A DNA stretch of 12,779 bases from an uncultured Oscillospiraceae bacterium (GCA_902490585.1 CABUEI010000053.1:1-12779); one strand, 5' to 3'; numbered from the stretch's first letter, positions 1 to 7,071 are shown. Numbers and translations are program-made. Notes: generated by a model not told the origin, from the letters alone.

Positions 1-2
1 GT

Positions 3-440
3 CAGAACTACGGTGCAAATAAGCCTGAGCGTGTTAAAAAGGGTATGTGGACGGCGCTGGGAATAGGCGTTGTCTATACGGTTATAACAGGTGTCCTGCT
101 CCTTGTATTTGCCGATCCGATAATAAGGTTGTTCGCAAACGACGACGCAGTAGCCGCCTGCGGTGAAACGGCGATGAAATATTTCTGCCCGTTCTATTTC
201 CTGCTTGCAATAATGAATGTACTTGCAGGTGCTGTAAGAGGTACTGGTAAGAGCGTACCGCCCATGCTGATATTACTGTTCGCAATGTGCATTTTCAGAA
301 TATTCTGGATATGGTTTATTGTACCCCTGTTCCCGACTATAGACGGCGTTTATATGCTGTACCCTGTATCATGGGTCATAGGCGCCGGACTTATGGCACT
401 TTACACATGGAAAGGTAAATGGATGCCTAAGATCGAGTAA
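3..440 (+). CDS. MATE family efflux transporter, C-terminal part (5' end outside window)
   Basis: The reading frame is open from the first bases of the window, so the gene starts upstream. The visible 145 residues begin with the loop motif QNYGANKPERVKKG, which resembles the QNxGA...R stretch of MATE (multi-antimicrobial extrusion) transporters. About four hydrophobic membrane segments follow, roughly GIGVVYTVITGVLLLVF, FYFLLAIMNVLAGAV, LILLFAMCIFRIFWIWFIV and YPVSWVIGAGLMALY, with the family-typical AVRGTGKSVPPM between the second and third. MATE proteins have about 12 helices and export cationic drugs or metabolites in exchange for Na+ or H+ across the cytoplasmic membrane. The frame ends in TAA and is followed by a terminator, so this is the last gene of its unit. 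The substrate cannot be told from this part. Confidence 0.85.
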   Translation, partial: QNYGANKPERVKKGMWTALGIGVVYTVITGVLLLVFADPIIRLFANDDAVAACGETAMKYFCPFYFLLAIMNVLAGAVRGTGKSVPPMLILLFAMCIFRIFWIWFIVPLFPTIDGVYMLYPVSWVIGAGLMALYTWKGKWMPKIE

Positions 441-466
441 GTGAGGATATTCAAGTGAATATAAGG

Positions 467-517
467 ATAACGCAGTGCTGTGGGTAGCGGCGCTGCGTTA
501 TTTTGGCGTTATTTTTT
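467..517 (+). terminator. Rho-independent terminator after the MATE gene
   Basis: ATAACGCAG (467-475) pairs perfectly with CTGCGTTAT (493-501), and the stem can extend inward through G-U and G-C pairs. It is followed by TTTTGGCGTTATTTTTT. The thymine-rich side faces the plus strand, so it ends MATE transcription. Its distal part overlaps the last codons of the convergent gene that stops at 509. Confidence 0.7.
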
Positions 518-1939
518 GGTGCTGAAGTATTTTTGTTTAGGAGTTTTGGGTTTTTCGGGAAAAGCAAGATTCAGTTCATTGCTTTCAACAAGGGGAGCGA
601 CTATTTTTGACATAACATAGTTTCTGGATTTTCCGATAAAGGCAACGATTTCATCTCTTGTACGAGGTATTGTACAGAATTCTAATAAGGATTTGTCAAT
701 CGGCTCGTTCTCAATGAAAAATCCGTTTTTCATTGTAACCTTGAATTCGCCACGGACTATTGAAAACTGAGGAGCAGGAAGACCTGCATTGGCAAATTCA
801 TTTCGCATTGTGGGTATTCCGGAGTATCTGTTTTCAGTGATTTTCAGTAACTCCAATATGTTGGCTAAAGCAGCATTTCTCGTTTCAGGACGCACTTTAC
901 CTAACGCATCTATGGATATTTTCCCGTATAAACCGCCGCTGTTAGTTATCTCCATGCGGTCACGATACATCTCAATTCTTATGGGGATATTTTCGGTGTG
1001 TATGCTGTAATCACGATGAACCAAAGCGTTCAGTATAGCTTCACGGACTGCCTTGATTGGATATTCAGGTTTATCGACACGTTGTCCGTTATCGTCTATT
1101 ATTGTTTTTGTACGACTGTTTTTGCGAACAAACTCTACCGCCTCTTCAAGCATATCCGGAATAGCTCCTGTAATTCTCACATTGTCCAAGAATCGTTCAC
1201 CTTCTATTCCGACAGTACCTTGTTCTGTGCCCGGGAAAGATACGGCAGTGATACATAACTGAGGAAAATATGTCTGAGGATATATCGAAAATGTCATTAC
1301 TCCTGCCAAAGTCGGTATTCCGTTATTAGTAACCCACATAAGTTCAAGTATTTCGCTTTTTGATAGGTTATCAGAAAGATTTTTTCTTTCGTTTTTAACG
1401 GCTTTCAGATATGTTTCCATTCTTTCTTCGTTAATCATCACAAAATTACTGTTATCTACTACTCTTATATCATCTCTCGTTCGTTTTCTGAAAGCCTCAT
1501 AGCTATAGATTTCATATTCGCTCATAAGTTCGTCTGATTCGCCGACTCGTATATATGAACCCTTTAAACGTCCAACACCTTTATAAAAGACCGGGCGTTC
1601 AGATATATCCACTCCGGGTATTTCTGCAGAAACGATTGTTTTGCCATTAATGTTGCACATCGTGAATAGTGCCCTTACATCCGGTTCCATCTGCTTACAT
1701 TGTTCGGTAACTTTCTTTTGTAAATCCTGTGGATCATAGACACCGCAAATTTCATAATTGTTTGATTCGTCAATTCCGAATATGATAATTCCGCCATTAT
1801 CCTGATTGGAAAAAGACGAGAGAGTATCAAATAATTTTGTCGGACAATTTATTTTTGCGGCTTTCAATTCTACGGTTTGCGATTCTGATTTGATTTTTCT
1901 GATATCAGACACTAATTCGATCAGTTCTTCGGTTTGCAT
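509..1939 (-). CDS. AlbA_2/Schlafen-domain ATP-binding protein with C-terminal winged helix (putative transcriptional regulator, COG2865-like)
   Basis: 476 residues. An N-terminal AlbA_2 (Schlafen-type nucleic-acid-binding) domain covers about 15-140, with the family-typical E-L-K-A segment, ISSFxNQDNGGIIIFGI-like core (seen as LSSFSNQDNGGIIIFGID) and GSYIRVGES. A GHKL-type ATPase domain covers about 285-385, with an N box AVREAILNALVHRDYS near 296-311 and an ITNSGGLYG glycine box near 330. A putative winged helix lies at about 410-465 (RTRDEIVAFIGKSRNYVMSK), followed by a lysine-rich tail. I chose ATG at 1939 over the in-frame GTG at 1945 because AAGGAG (1947-1952) sits about 7 nt from the ATG and only about 1 nt from the GTG. 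Family members are annotated as DNA-binding regulators and some occur near defence or mobile loci, but their function is poorly established. A promoter and a dyad repeat array lie directly upstream, so autoregulation is plausible. Confidence 0.85.
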   Translation of the reverse strand: MQTEELIELVSDIRKIKSESQTVELKAAKINCPTKLFDTLSSFSNQDNGGIIIFGIDESNNYEICGVYDPQDLQKKVTEQCKQMEPDVRALFTMCNINGKTIVSAEIPGVDISERPVFYKGVGRLKGSYIRVGESDELMSEYEIYSYEAFRKRTRDDIRVVDNSNFVMINEERMETYLKAVKNERKNLSDNLSKSEILELMWVTNNGIPTLAGVMTFSIYPQTYFPQLCITAVSFPGTEQGTVGIEGERFLDNVRITGAIPDMLEEAVEFVRKNSRTKTIIDDNGQRVDKPEYPIKAVREAILNALVHRDYSIHTENIPIRIEMYRDRMEITNSGGLYGKISIDALGKVRPETRNAALANILELLKITENRYSGIPTMRNEFANAGLPAPQFSIVRGEFKVTMKNGFFIENEPIDKSLLEFCTIPRTRDEIVAFIGKSRNYVMSKIVAPLVESNELNLAFPEKPKTPKQKYFSTKK

Positions 1940-1950
1940 ACGCACTCTCC

Positions 1951-1966
1951 TTAACGTTACTGGTTA
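1951..1966 (-). promoter_or_regulatory. Repeat-like dyad in the leader of the AlbA_2 gene
   Basis: TTAAC-N7-GTTA, containing the palindrome AACGTT, lies between the -10 box and the ribosome binding site of the AlbA_2 gene. It resembles the TTAAC-N8-GTTAA dyad of the upstream 21-bp array. Its position around or just after the transcription start would suit a repressor site. This function is inferred. Confidence 0.4.
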
Positions 1967-1967
1967 T

Positions 1968-1996
1968 ATTATACTTATTTTTGTCAAGAAAATCAA
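1968..1996 (-). promoter_or_regulatory. Sigma-A promoter of the AlbA_2 gene
   Basis: Read on the minus strand: -35 TTGATT (1991-1996), a 17-bp spacer, then a perfect -10 TATAAT (1968-1973). The predicted start is near 1961, giving a leader of about 20 nt. A TTGACA (1982-1987) is also present but is only 8 bp from the -10 and so is probably not the -35. The repeat array begins 4 bp upstream of the -35. Confidence 0.75.
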
Positions 1997-1999
1997 GAA

Positions 2000-2200
2000 T
2001 TAACACTAAAACGTTAAAAATTAACACTAAAACGTTAAAGATTAACACTAGAATGTTAAAAATCAACACTAAAACGTTAAAGATTAACACGGAAATGTTA
2101 AAGATCAACACTAAAACGAAGAATAACAGCACTGAAACGAACAAGAACAACGTTAAAACGAAGAAGAATCAACACTAAAATGTAAAAGATCAACACTAAA
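2000..2200. repeat. Array of 21-bp imperfect tandem repeats with internal dyads
   Basis: About nine units of 21 bp. Well-kept units start at 2000, 2021, 2042, 2063, 2084 and 2105, followed by a decayed stretch, another clear unit at 2169-2189 and a partial unit at 2190-2200. The consensus is TYAACACTAAAACGTTAAAR followed by A. Each good unit contains TTAAC or TCAAC, then 8 bp, then GTTAA, and most contain AACGTT or AATGTT. The decayed middle (2105-2168, 64 nt) still fits three periods plus one base. The 21-bp period is two helical turns, so the dyads would face the same side of the DNA. Because 21 is a multiple of three, open frames of a 7-residue repeat arise on both strands, but no convincing protein is encoded. 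The array fills the gap between the divergently transcribed AlbA_2 gene and the GH3 gene. Confidence 0.9.
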
Positions 2201-2267
2201 GACGCTTATATGTAAAAATACAGCCGTAAAATCCATGCGGAAAATTTATTCAAAGCACATTTCCCTA

Positions 2268-2296
2268 TTGACGAAAACGATTACATGTGCTATGAT
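2268..2296 (+). promoter_or_regulatory. Sigma-A promoter of the GH3 gene
   Basis: -35 TTGACG (2268-2273), 17-bp spacer, -10 TATGAT (2291-2296). The predicted start is near 2303. This places the ATG at 2285 inside the promoter and supports the ATG at 2354 as the true start. The leader contains a small hairpin, TGCAC-GGCA-GTGCA (2310-2323). Confidence 0.8.
2271..2285 (+). promoter_or_regulatory. cre-like / LacI-family operator in the GH3 promoter spacer
   Basis: ACGAAAACGATTACA matches the catabolite-responsive-element pattern WTGNAANCGNWNNCW at every specified position except one (C for T at position 2). It overlaps the -35 edge and the spacer, where a bound CcpA or another LacI-family repressor would block polymerase. 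It could equally be the operator of a sugar-specific LacI-type regulator. No such regulator is in the window. Confidence 0.5.
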
Positions 2297-2353
2297 AGCG
2301 ATATCATATTGCACGGCAGTGCAGAAAATGTATTGCGTGCGGCGGAGGATAAT

Positions 2354-5128
2354 ATGGAGAAGAAATATAAATTCAGGGACAGTTCACTGTCGTTTGACGA
2401 GCGTGTAAAGGATCTGTTATCAAGACTTACGATAGAGGAAAAAGCAGGGTTATTGCCGAATCACATGGCGGCAGTACCACGGCTTGATATAGGCGAGTGG
2501 TATGTCGGTGCGGAGGTTGCAAGAGGATATGTTTCACGAAACCCCGACGAGCCGACCACGGTTTTTCCTCAGCCGATAGGGCTTTCCGGTACGTTTGATA
2601 CTGAGCTTATGGAAAAGGCAGGACTTGCGGCAGGTAAGGAAGCCAGAGTGCTGAACAAACGTCACCCCAGCGGTCATCTTATGCTGTGGGGACCTACCGT
2701 TGACCTTTGCAGAAATCCGCTCTGGGGCAGAAACGAAGAGGGGTACGGCGAGGATCCGTTCTTAACCGGAGAAATGTCAGCGGCGTATACAAAGGGTCTT
2801 GCAGACAGGCACGGGGAGTATCTTCAGTCGATACCGACGCTTAAACATTTCTGTGCAAACAATACCGAAAACGAGCGTGGAACAGCATCGTCCGATATCG
2901 AGCCGAGAACGCTGAATGAGTACTACTATGCGGCATTTGAACGCCCGATAACCTGCGGCGGAGCGTACTCGATAATGGCGGCGTACAATGAGCTGTCGGG
3001 AGTTCCGGCGGTTATTAACCCCGATATACAGAAAGTGCTTAAAGATAAGTGGGGGCTTGGTTTTGTCGTAACGGACGGCGGAGATTTTTCACAGAATGTT
3101 GCATTTCACGGTTACAGCACATCTCATGCAGAAACGATAGCTCTTGCTATAAAGAACGGCGTGGACGTAATGACCGATTGTGAGGACGTAGTTGCGGCAT
3201 CGGCGCTTGAAGCGGTGAAGAGCGGACTGGTATCGGAAAAGGATATTGATAAGGCACTTTACAATAGCCTGCTTGCAAGATTCAGACTCGGCGAGTTCGA
3301 TGAAAAGCATCCGTTCTCGGATATTGACGAAAGCGTGCTTGACTGTGAAGAGCATAAAAAACTCAATCACCGTGCGGCACTGGAACAGACGGTGTTACTT
3401 AAAAATGACGGCATACTGCCGCTTGCTACAGATAAAAGTGTTGCAGTGATAGGTCTTAACGGTAACTGCAACCTTATGGACTGGTACACGGGTTACTCAT
3501 CGTATAATACAACTATACTTGACGGTGTAAGAGGTAAATTTGCCAAAGCCGAATATGACAATGCCTGTGATCATGTGGTTATAAAATCCGAACTTACGGG
3601 AAAGTATCTCGGTGTCGCCGATGATGATACGGTAAGTGCAATTTACGAAAAGGACGACCCGAGGGCACTTTTTGAAAAGGCTGAATACGGTCACAATGAA
3701 ACTACTTACCGCTCGCTTTATAACAACAAGTACATAACCGAAAACTCCTGCAAATGTGACAGTGAAAGCACTTATCGCTGGTTCTCGCAGGAGATAATGA
3801 AGCCACAGAAGCATGATGAAAATGTTCTGTACCGCACATATTTCGGCAAGGCACTCGGTGTTGATGAAAAGGGCAGTCTGAAACTTGTAAAGCCGTTCGG
3901 ACTGAGCAAAGATAAACTGTTCACGGAAGAGATTGTATCGGATGGCATTAAAAGAGCAACAGAACTTGCTAAGAAAGCTGATTATGCGATAATCTGCATA
4001 GGAAACGACCCGATGATAGTTGCCCGTGAGATGTACGACAGGAAAACGCTTGCGCTCCCGGCACACGATTCCGCACTTGCAAAGGCTGTTTATCTTGCCA
4101 ATAATAACTGCGTGCTGACGCTTGTTTCAAGTTACCCGTTCGCAATCTGTGAAGAGCAGGAGTATATGCCGGCTATAATCTATACCACCCATGCAGGTTC
4201 TGAGCTCGGCAATGCGTTTGCAGAGGTGATAAGCGGTGAATATTCGCCTGCCGGCAGACTGGCACAGACATGGTACAGGAGCGAATATGAGCTTGCACCG
4301 ATAGAGAGCTACGACATTATAGAAAATGACATGACGTATCTTTACTATAAAGGAAAAGCCCTTTATCCGTTTGGTTACGGACTGAGTTACGCAAAGTTTG
4401 AATATTCGGATTTTGATGTCAGGGAGCATGGTGACACGATAAGTATATCGCTTGATGTGAAGAATGTTTCGGATATTGACGGTGATGAAGTAGTACAGAT
4501 ATATTACTGTGCGGAAAATCCGTCGGTAAAGCGTCCGATAAAACAGCTTACCGCCTTTGCCCGTGTTCATATCGGCGGCGGACAGACGCATTGCGTTGAG
4601 TTTGATATAAGTAAGGCTGAACTACGTTTTTACGATGTCAGCCGTGAAAGATTTGCAATAGAGCAGGGAAGATATACGTTCATGGCAGGTGCGTCAAGCG
4701 AGGATATAAGACTTGCAAAAACGATTGAGGTAAGCGGCGAAAAAATACCGCCGAGAGAACTTTGCAAGGGTGTTCTCGCAAAGAACTACGACGGTAAGTA
4801 CAACACAAAAATGAAGTACAGCAAAAAGCTTGAAATGCACTATATGCTCGGCGGGGGACTGATTTACAACAACTGTGTTCTCGGCGATGCAGACAGTATG
4901 GAAATAGTGTGCGGAAGCCGTGTGAACGGCGGAAAGATAACCGTAAACTTCGGCGGTAAAACACTTTGCGAGGCTGAGGTAAAGCCGACGGTCGATATAA
5001 CCAGATTTGACACGGTGACAGTACATTTTGACAGGGAAGTGCTTGCCGGAATCGACAGGGATAAGCCTGCAACTTTTGAACTGTCAAGTCCGGAACAGAT
5101 TTATATACTGAGTTTCAGGACTTATTGA
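2354..5128 (+). CDS. Glycoside hydrolase family 3 (beta-glucosidase/beta-xylosidase type) with beta-trefoil-like insert
   Basis: 924 residues, cytoplasmic (no signal peptide). I chose ATG 2354 because GGAGG sits at 2344-2348 and the predicted transcript starts after the upstream ATG 2285. The GH3 N-terminal barrel covers about 10-300. It has the hallmark EGYGEDP at 129-135, the substrate-binding pair K164-H165 in KHFCANNTENERG, and the nucleophile Asp241 in GFVVTDGG. The alpha/beta C-terminal domain starts near 340 (LLKNDGILPL) and is interrupted at about 406-512. It resumes with KKADYAIICIG and the YDRKTLALP motif. The insert has repeated GKYLGV, NNKYITE and FGKALGVDEKG patterns, as in fascin- or ricin-like beta-trefoils. 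A fibronectin-III-like domain spans about 680-795. An extra 125-residue beta-rich tail at about 800-924 (GGKITVNFGG, TVTVHF) resembles a CBM6-like carbohydrate-binding module, which is inferred. GH3 enzymes remove non-reducing-end beta-linked glucose or xylose by a retaining mechanism. The exact substrate is unknown. The promoter suggests carbon-source control. Confidence 0.93.
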   Translation: MEKKYKFRDSSLSFDERVKDLLSRLTIEEKAGLLPNHMAAVPRLDIGEWYVGAEVARGYVSRNPDEPTTVFPQPIGLSGTFDTELMEKAGLAAGKEARVLNKRHPSGHLMLWGPTVDLCRNPLWGRNEEGYGEDPFLTGEMSAAYTKGLADRHGEYLQSIPTLKHFCANNTENERGTASSDIEPRTLNEYYYAAFERPITCGGAYSIMAAYNELSGVPAVINPDIQKVLKDKWGLGFVVTDGGDFSQNVAFHGYSTSHAETIALAIKNGVDVMTDCEDVVAASALEAVKSGLVSEKDIDKALYNSLLARFRLGEFDEKHPFSDIDESVLDCEEHKKLNHRAALEQTVLLKNDGILPLATDKSVAVIGLNGNCNLMDWYTGYSSYNTTILDGVRGKFAKAEYDNACDHVVIKSELTGKYLGVADDDTVSAIYEKDDPRALFEKAEYGHNETTYRSLYNNKYITENSCKCDSESTYRWFSQEIMKPQKHDENVLYRTYFGKALGVDEKGSLKLVKPFGLSKDKLFTEEIVSDGIKRATELAKKADYAIICIGNDPMIVAREMYDRKTLALPAHDSALAKAVYLANNNCVLTLVSSYPFAICEEQEYMPAIIYTTHAGSELGNAFAEVISGEYSPAGRLAQTWYRSEYELAPIESYDIIENDMTYLYYKGKALYPFGYGLSYAKFEYSDFDVREHGDTISISLDVKNVSDIDGDEVVQIYYCAENPSVKRPIKQLTAFARVHIGGGQTHCVEFDISKAELRFYDVSRERFAIEQGRYTFMAGASSEDIRLAKTIEVSGEKIPPRELCKGVLAKNYDGKYNTKMKYSKKLEMHYMLGGGLIYNNCVLGDADSMEIVCGSRVNGGKITVNFGGKTLCEAEVKPTVDITRFDTVTVHFDREVLAGIDRDKPATFELSSPEQIYILSFRTY

Positions 5129-5807
5129 TGTTGTCAAGTCCGCAATGACATTTAAGGACGGTGAAGGTGTTTTTATCAACCTTTATCCGTCCTTCTTTTA
5201 TAAGCTCGGACAGCTTTGCGGACATGGCACTGCGTTCTACTCCGAGATAGTCTGCCATTGACCGACGGTCAAGCGGCACGGTGAATGTGTTACTGCCGGC
5301 TCGCTTTGCCTCATGGCTTAAATATGCCATTATCTTTTCCTTGGTGTTACGCTTTGAGATTATCTCGACTTTGCGGTTGAGCATGAGTGCGTTGTCGGAA
5401 ACTACCGTCAGCAGATTGCTTACAAACTGCGGATAGAACGGGTGGGAGGACAGAGCGGACTGCTTGCTGTAATCAAGGAGCATTACGGTGCAGTCGCCTG
5501 CGGCTTCAATAGTCACGGGAAGAGTTTTTAAAGCGGAGCAGGCAAACACTTCGGCAAAGCTTCCGCCTTGCTTTATTACAGCGGCAAGGTCACGGTTGCC
5601 GTAATAATCTTCACGGACTACCTGCACTATGCCTGACAGCACTATGCCGATACGGTCGGCAGGGTCGCCTTCGCTCATGATAATTCCGCCTTGTTCTGCG
5701 GTTATTATTCTGCCGGACAGAAGTTCTGCACAGGCGGTAATGTCACTGTCGGTCATATTGCGGAATAATTTGTTCTTGTGAAGCTGTGAGAGTGTTGTTT
5801 TATCCAT
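5115..5807 (-). CDS. Crp/Fnr-family transcriptional regulator
   Basis: 230 residues. The N-terminal cyclic-nucleotide-binding-type beta-roll is at about 15-125 (IIMSEGDPADRIGIVLSGIV, then GGSFAEVFACSALKTLPVTI). The dimer helix follows, and a C-terminal helix-turn-helix is at about 180-212 (DRRSMADYLGVERSAMSAKL). The phosphate-binding stretch lacks the Arg and Glu arrangement of cAMP-binding Crp, so cAMP is unlikely to be the effector. There is no N-terminal cysteine cluster of the Fnr iron-sulfur type, although a CHC pair lies at the very C-terminus. The ATG at 5805-5807 is preceded by AGAGGT. The gene has its own promoter, is divergent from the MarR operon, and its last 14 bp overlap the 3' end of the GH3 gene. 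Targets and effector are unknown. Confidence 0.9.
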   Translation of the reverse strand: MDKTTLSQLHKNKLFRNMTDSDITACAELLSGRIITAEQGGIIMSEGDPADRIGIVLSGIVQVVREDYYGNRDLAAVIKQGGSFAEVFACSALKTLPVTIEAAGDCTVMLLDYSKQSALSSHPFYPQFVSNLLTVVSDNALMLNRKVEIISKRNTKEKIMAYLSHEAKRAGSNTFTVPLDRRSMADYLGVERSAMSAKLSELIKEGRIKVDKNTFTVLKCHCGLDNINKS

Positions 5808-5840
5808 TTTGTACCTCTTTTCTGTGTTAGTTTTTATTTA

Positions 5841-5869
5841 ATCATATAACTTATTCGTGCGGTTGTCAA
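5841..5869 (-). promoter_or_regulatory. Sigma-A promoter of the Crp/Fnr gene
   Basis: On the minus strand: -35 TTGACA (5864-5869), 17-bp spacer, -10 TATGAT (5841-5846). The start would fall near 5834, about 27 nt before the ATG. Confidence 0.8.
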
Positions 5870-5911
5870 ATCGGTTTCTTTATGAAATTGGTTGCGGAAA
5901 TATTACGGCTA

Positions 5912-5940
5912 TTGACAAGACGTCAGTTATGTGGTATTAT
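5912..5940 (+). promoter_or_regulatory. Sigma-A promoter of the MarR-YczE operon
   Basis: -35 TTGACA (5912-5917), 17-bp spacer, -10 TATTAT (5935-5940). It diverges from the Crp/Fnr promoter, with about 42 bp between the two -35 boxes. Confidence 0.8.
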
Positions 5941-5944
5941 ATTA

Positions 5945-5956
5945 TTAGATTTCTAA
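5945..5956 (+). promoter_or_regulatory. Probable MarR autoregulatory operator
   Basis: TTAGA-TT-TCTAA is a perfect 5-bp inverted repeat located 4 bp after the -10 box, over the expected transcription start. Many MarR-family proteins bind short AT-rich palindromes overlapping their own promoter, so autorepression by the adjacent MarR is the simple reading (inference). Confidence 0.55.
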
Positions 5957-5984
5957 CAGTTTAAATGCAAACAGAGAGGTATAA

Positions 5985-6392
5985 ATGGAAAATTCACTTC
6001 ACCATTTGCTGATGACAGACCACACCGCTTTTCACAAGCGGATTTTTTCTGCTCTGAAAAAAGAGGGACTGACTTCGGGACAGCCGAAAGTGCTGGAATA
6101 TCTGTCGGAACATGACGGGGCGATGCAGAAAGATATTGCCGCCGCCTGCCGAATTGAGCCTGCAACAATGACTTCACTGCTGTGCGGAATGGAGAAAAAA
6201 GAGCTGATAACACGGTGTGCACCCGACAGACGTTCGCTGTGCGTGTATCTTACCGATAAGGGTAAGGCTGTTGTTCCGCTTATAGAAGAGGAATTTGCAA
6301 AGATAGAGGCTAAGGCTACAAGCGGATTTTCCGATGATGAGCGTGAGGTGCTTATTTCACTGCTGTCAAGACTGCGTGAAAATCTGAGTTGA
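5985..6392 (+). CDS. MarR-family winged-helix transcriptional regulator
   Basis: 135 residues, the usual MarR length. Helices at the N-terminus (LHHLLMTDHTAFHKRIFSAL) form the dimer interface. The recognition region is about 30-75 (GQPKVLEYLSEHDGAMQKDI, then IEPATMTSLLCGMEKK). The wing carries the signature DRRSLCVYLTDKGKA at about 78-92. The start follows AGAGAGG with suitable spacing. It is cotranscribed with the membrane protein that begins 19 nt downstream, which is therefore its probable target. MarR proteins usually respond to phenolic compounds, oxidants or drugs. A single cysteine in the core (GMEKKELITRCAPDRR) could be redox-sensitive, but that is speculative. Confidence 0.92.
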   Translation: MENSLHHLLMTDHTAFHKRIFSALKKEGLTSGQPKVLEYLSEHDGAMQKDIAAACRIEPATMTSLLCGMEKKELITRCAPDRRSLCVYLTDKGKAVVPLIEEEFAKIEAKATSGFSDDEREVLISLLSRLRENLS

Positions 6393-6411
6393 ATTTGAGA
6401 ACAAAGGAAAG

Positions 6412-7071
6412 ATGAAAATGTCAAAGAAAGAAACCGCAAAAAGATATGTTTTATTTGTAATAAGCCTGTTTTTCTCCGCACTCGGAGTAGCTTTTACAAA
6501 GCACGGGGAGCTCGGTGTATCGCCGATTTCTTCGGTAGCCAATGTAATGAGCTATAAGCTTGATTTCTTTACACTCGGGGTATGGCTTATAATCTGGAAC
6601 TGTGTGCTGATACTGGGACAGATACTGATACTCAGAAAGAAGTTTCAGCCGATACAGCTTTTACAGATACCGCTGTCGTTCCTGTTCGGATATTTTACCG
6701 ATTTCGGTCTGTGGCTGGTCGGTTTTATCCCTGCGGATAATTACATAGTGCGTCTTATCATGGTGGTTATCGGAATTGTTATACTTGGATTCGGCGTATC
6801 ACTGTCGGTTTCTGCAAATGTTATAATGAATTCCGGAGAGGCTTTTGTAAAGGCAATTGCAGATACAATAAACAAGAATTTCGGCAATGTCAAGATAGCT
6901 TTTGATGTAAGCTGTGTTGTGGTTGCCTTGATACTGTCGCTGTTGTTCTTTGATTTCACTATTGTGGGAACGAGAGAAGGTACGATTATTTCGGCACTGT
7001 GCACGGGACTTGTTGTCAAGCTGTTCCAGAAGCTGACTGATAAACCGGTGAACAGACTGGTGAGCGATTGA
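6412..7071 (+). CDS. YczE/YyaS/YitT-like integral membrane protein
   Basis: About 219 residues with five predicted membrane segments: VLFVISLFFSALGVAF, FFTLGVWLIIWNCVLILGQI, LLQIPLSFLFGYFTDFGLW, IVRLIMVVIGIVILGFGVSL and CVVVALILSLLFF. The LGVSPISSV motif after the first helix and the LILRKKFQPIQLLQIP loop are typical of the YczE/YyaS/YitT family, whose molecular function is not established. The start is ambiguous: ATG 6412 lies only 3 nt after AAGGA, while ATG 6418 (two codons later) has a 9-nt gap and may be preferred. It is the second gene of the MarR operon and is followed by a strong terminator, so it is probably MarR-controlled. Whether it transports or exports anything cannot be said from sequence. 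Confidence 0.82.
   Translation: MKMSKKETAKRYVLFVISLFFSALGVAFTKHGELGVSPISSVANVMSYKLDFFTLGVWLIIWNCVLILGQILILRKKFQPIQLLQIPLSFLFGYFTDFGLWLVGFIPADNYIVRLIMVVIGIVILGFGVSLSVSANVIMNSGEAFVKAIADTINKNFGNVKIAFDVSCVVVALILSLLFFDFTIVGTREGTIISALCTGLVVKLFQKLTDKPVNRLVSD

Noticed and set aside
1905..2150. Minus-strand hydrophobic 81-residue frame across the repeats
   Set aside because: Its VLIFNVL repetition follows directly from the 21-bp DNA repeat. It overlaps the promoter and start of the AlbA_2 gene and has no convincing ribosome binding site.
1981..2178. Plus-strand INTKTLK-repeat frame
   Set aside because: It starts with TTG, has no clear ribosome binding site or promoter, and its hydrophobic spacing does not fit a coiled coil. 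It is best explained by the DNA repeat.
2000..2200. CRISPR array
   Set aside because: The units are contiguous 21-mers without unique spacers, and there are no cas genes.
2310..2323. Leader hairpin of the GH3 mRNA as a riboswitch
   Set aside because: It is a single 5-bp stem with a 4-nt loop, with no aptamer-like structure or alternative terminator.
2285..2353. Upstream in-frame ATG giving a 947-residue GH3
   Set aside because: The ATG lies between the -35 and -10 of a good promoter, so it would not be transcribed. ATG 2354 has a GGAGG site and begins typical GH3 sequence.
3497..4066. 189-residue antisense frame inside the GH3 gene
   Set aside because: It lies opposite conserved GH3 sequence, has no family signal and no promoter. 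It is a shadow frame of the codon bias.
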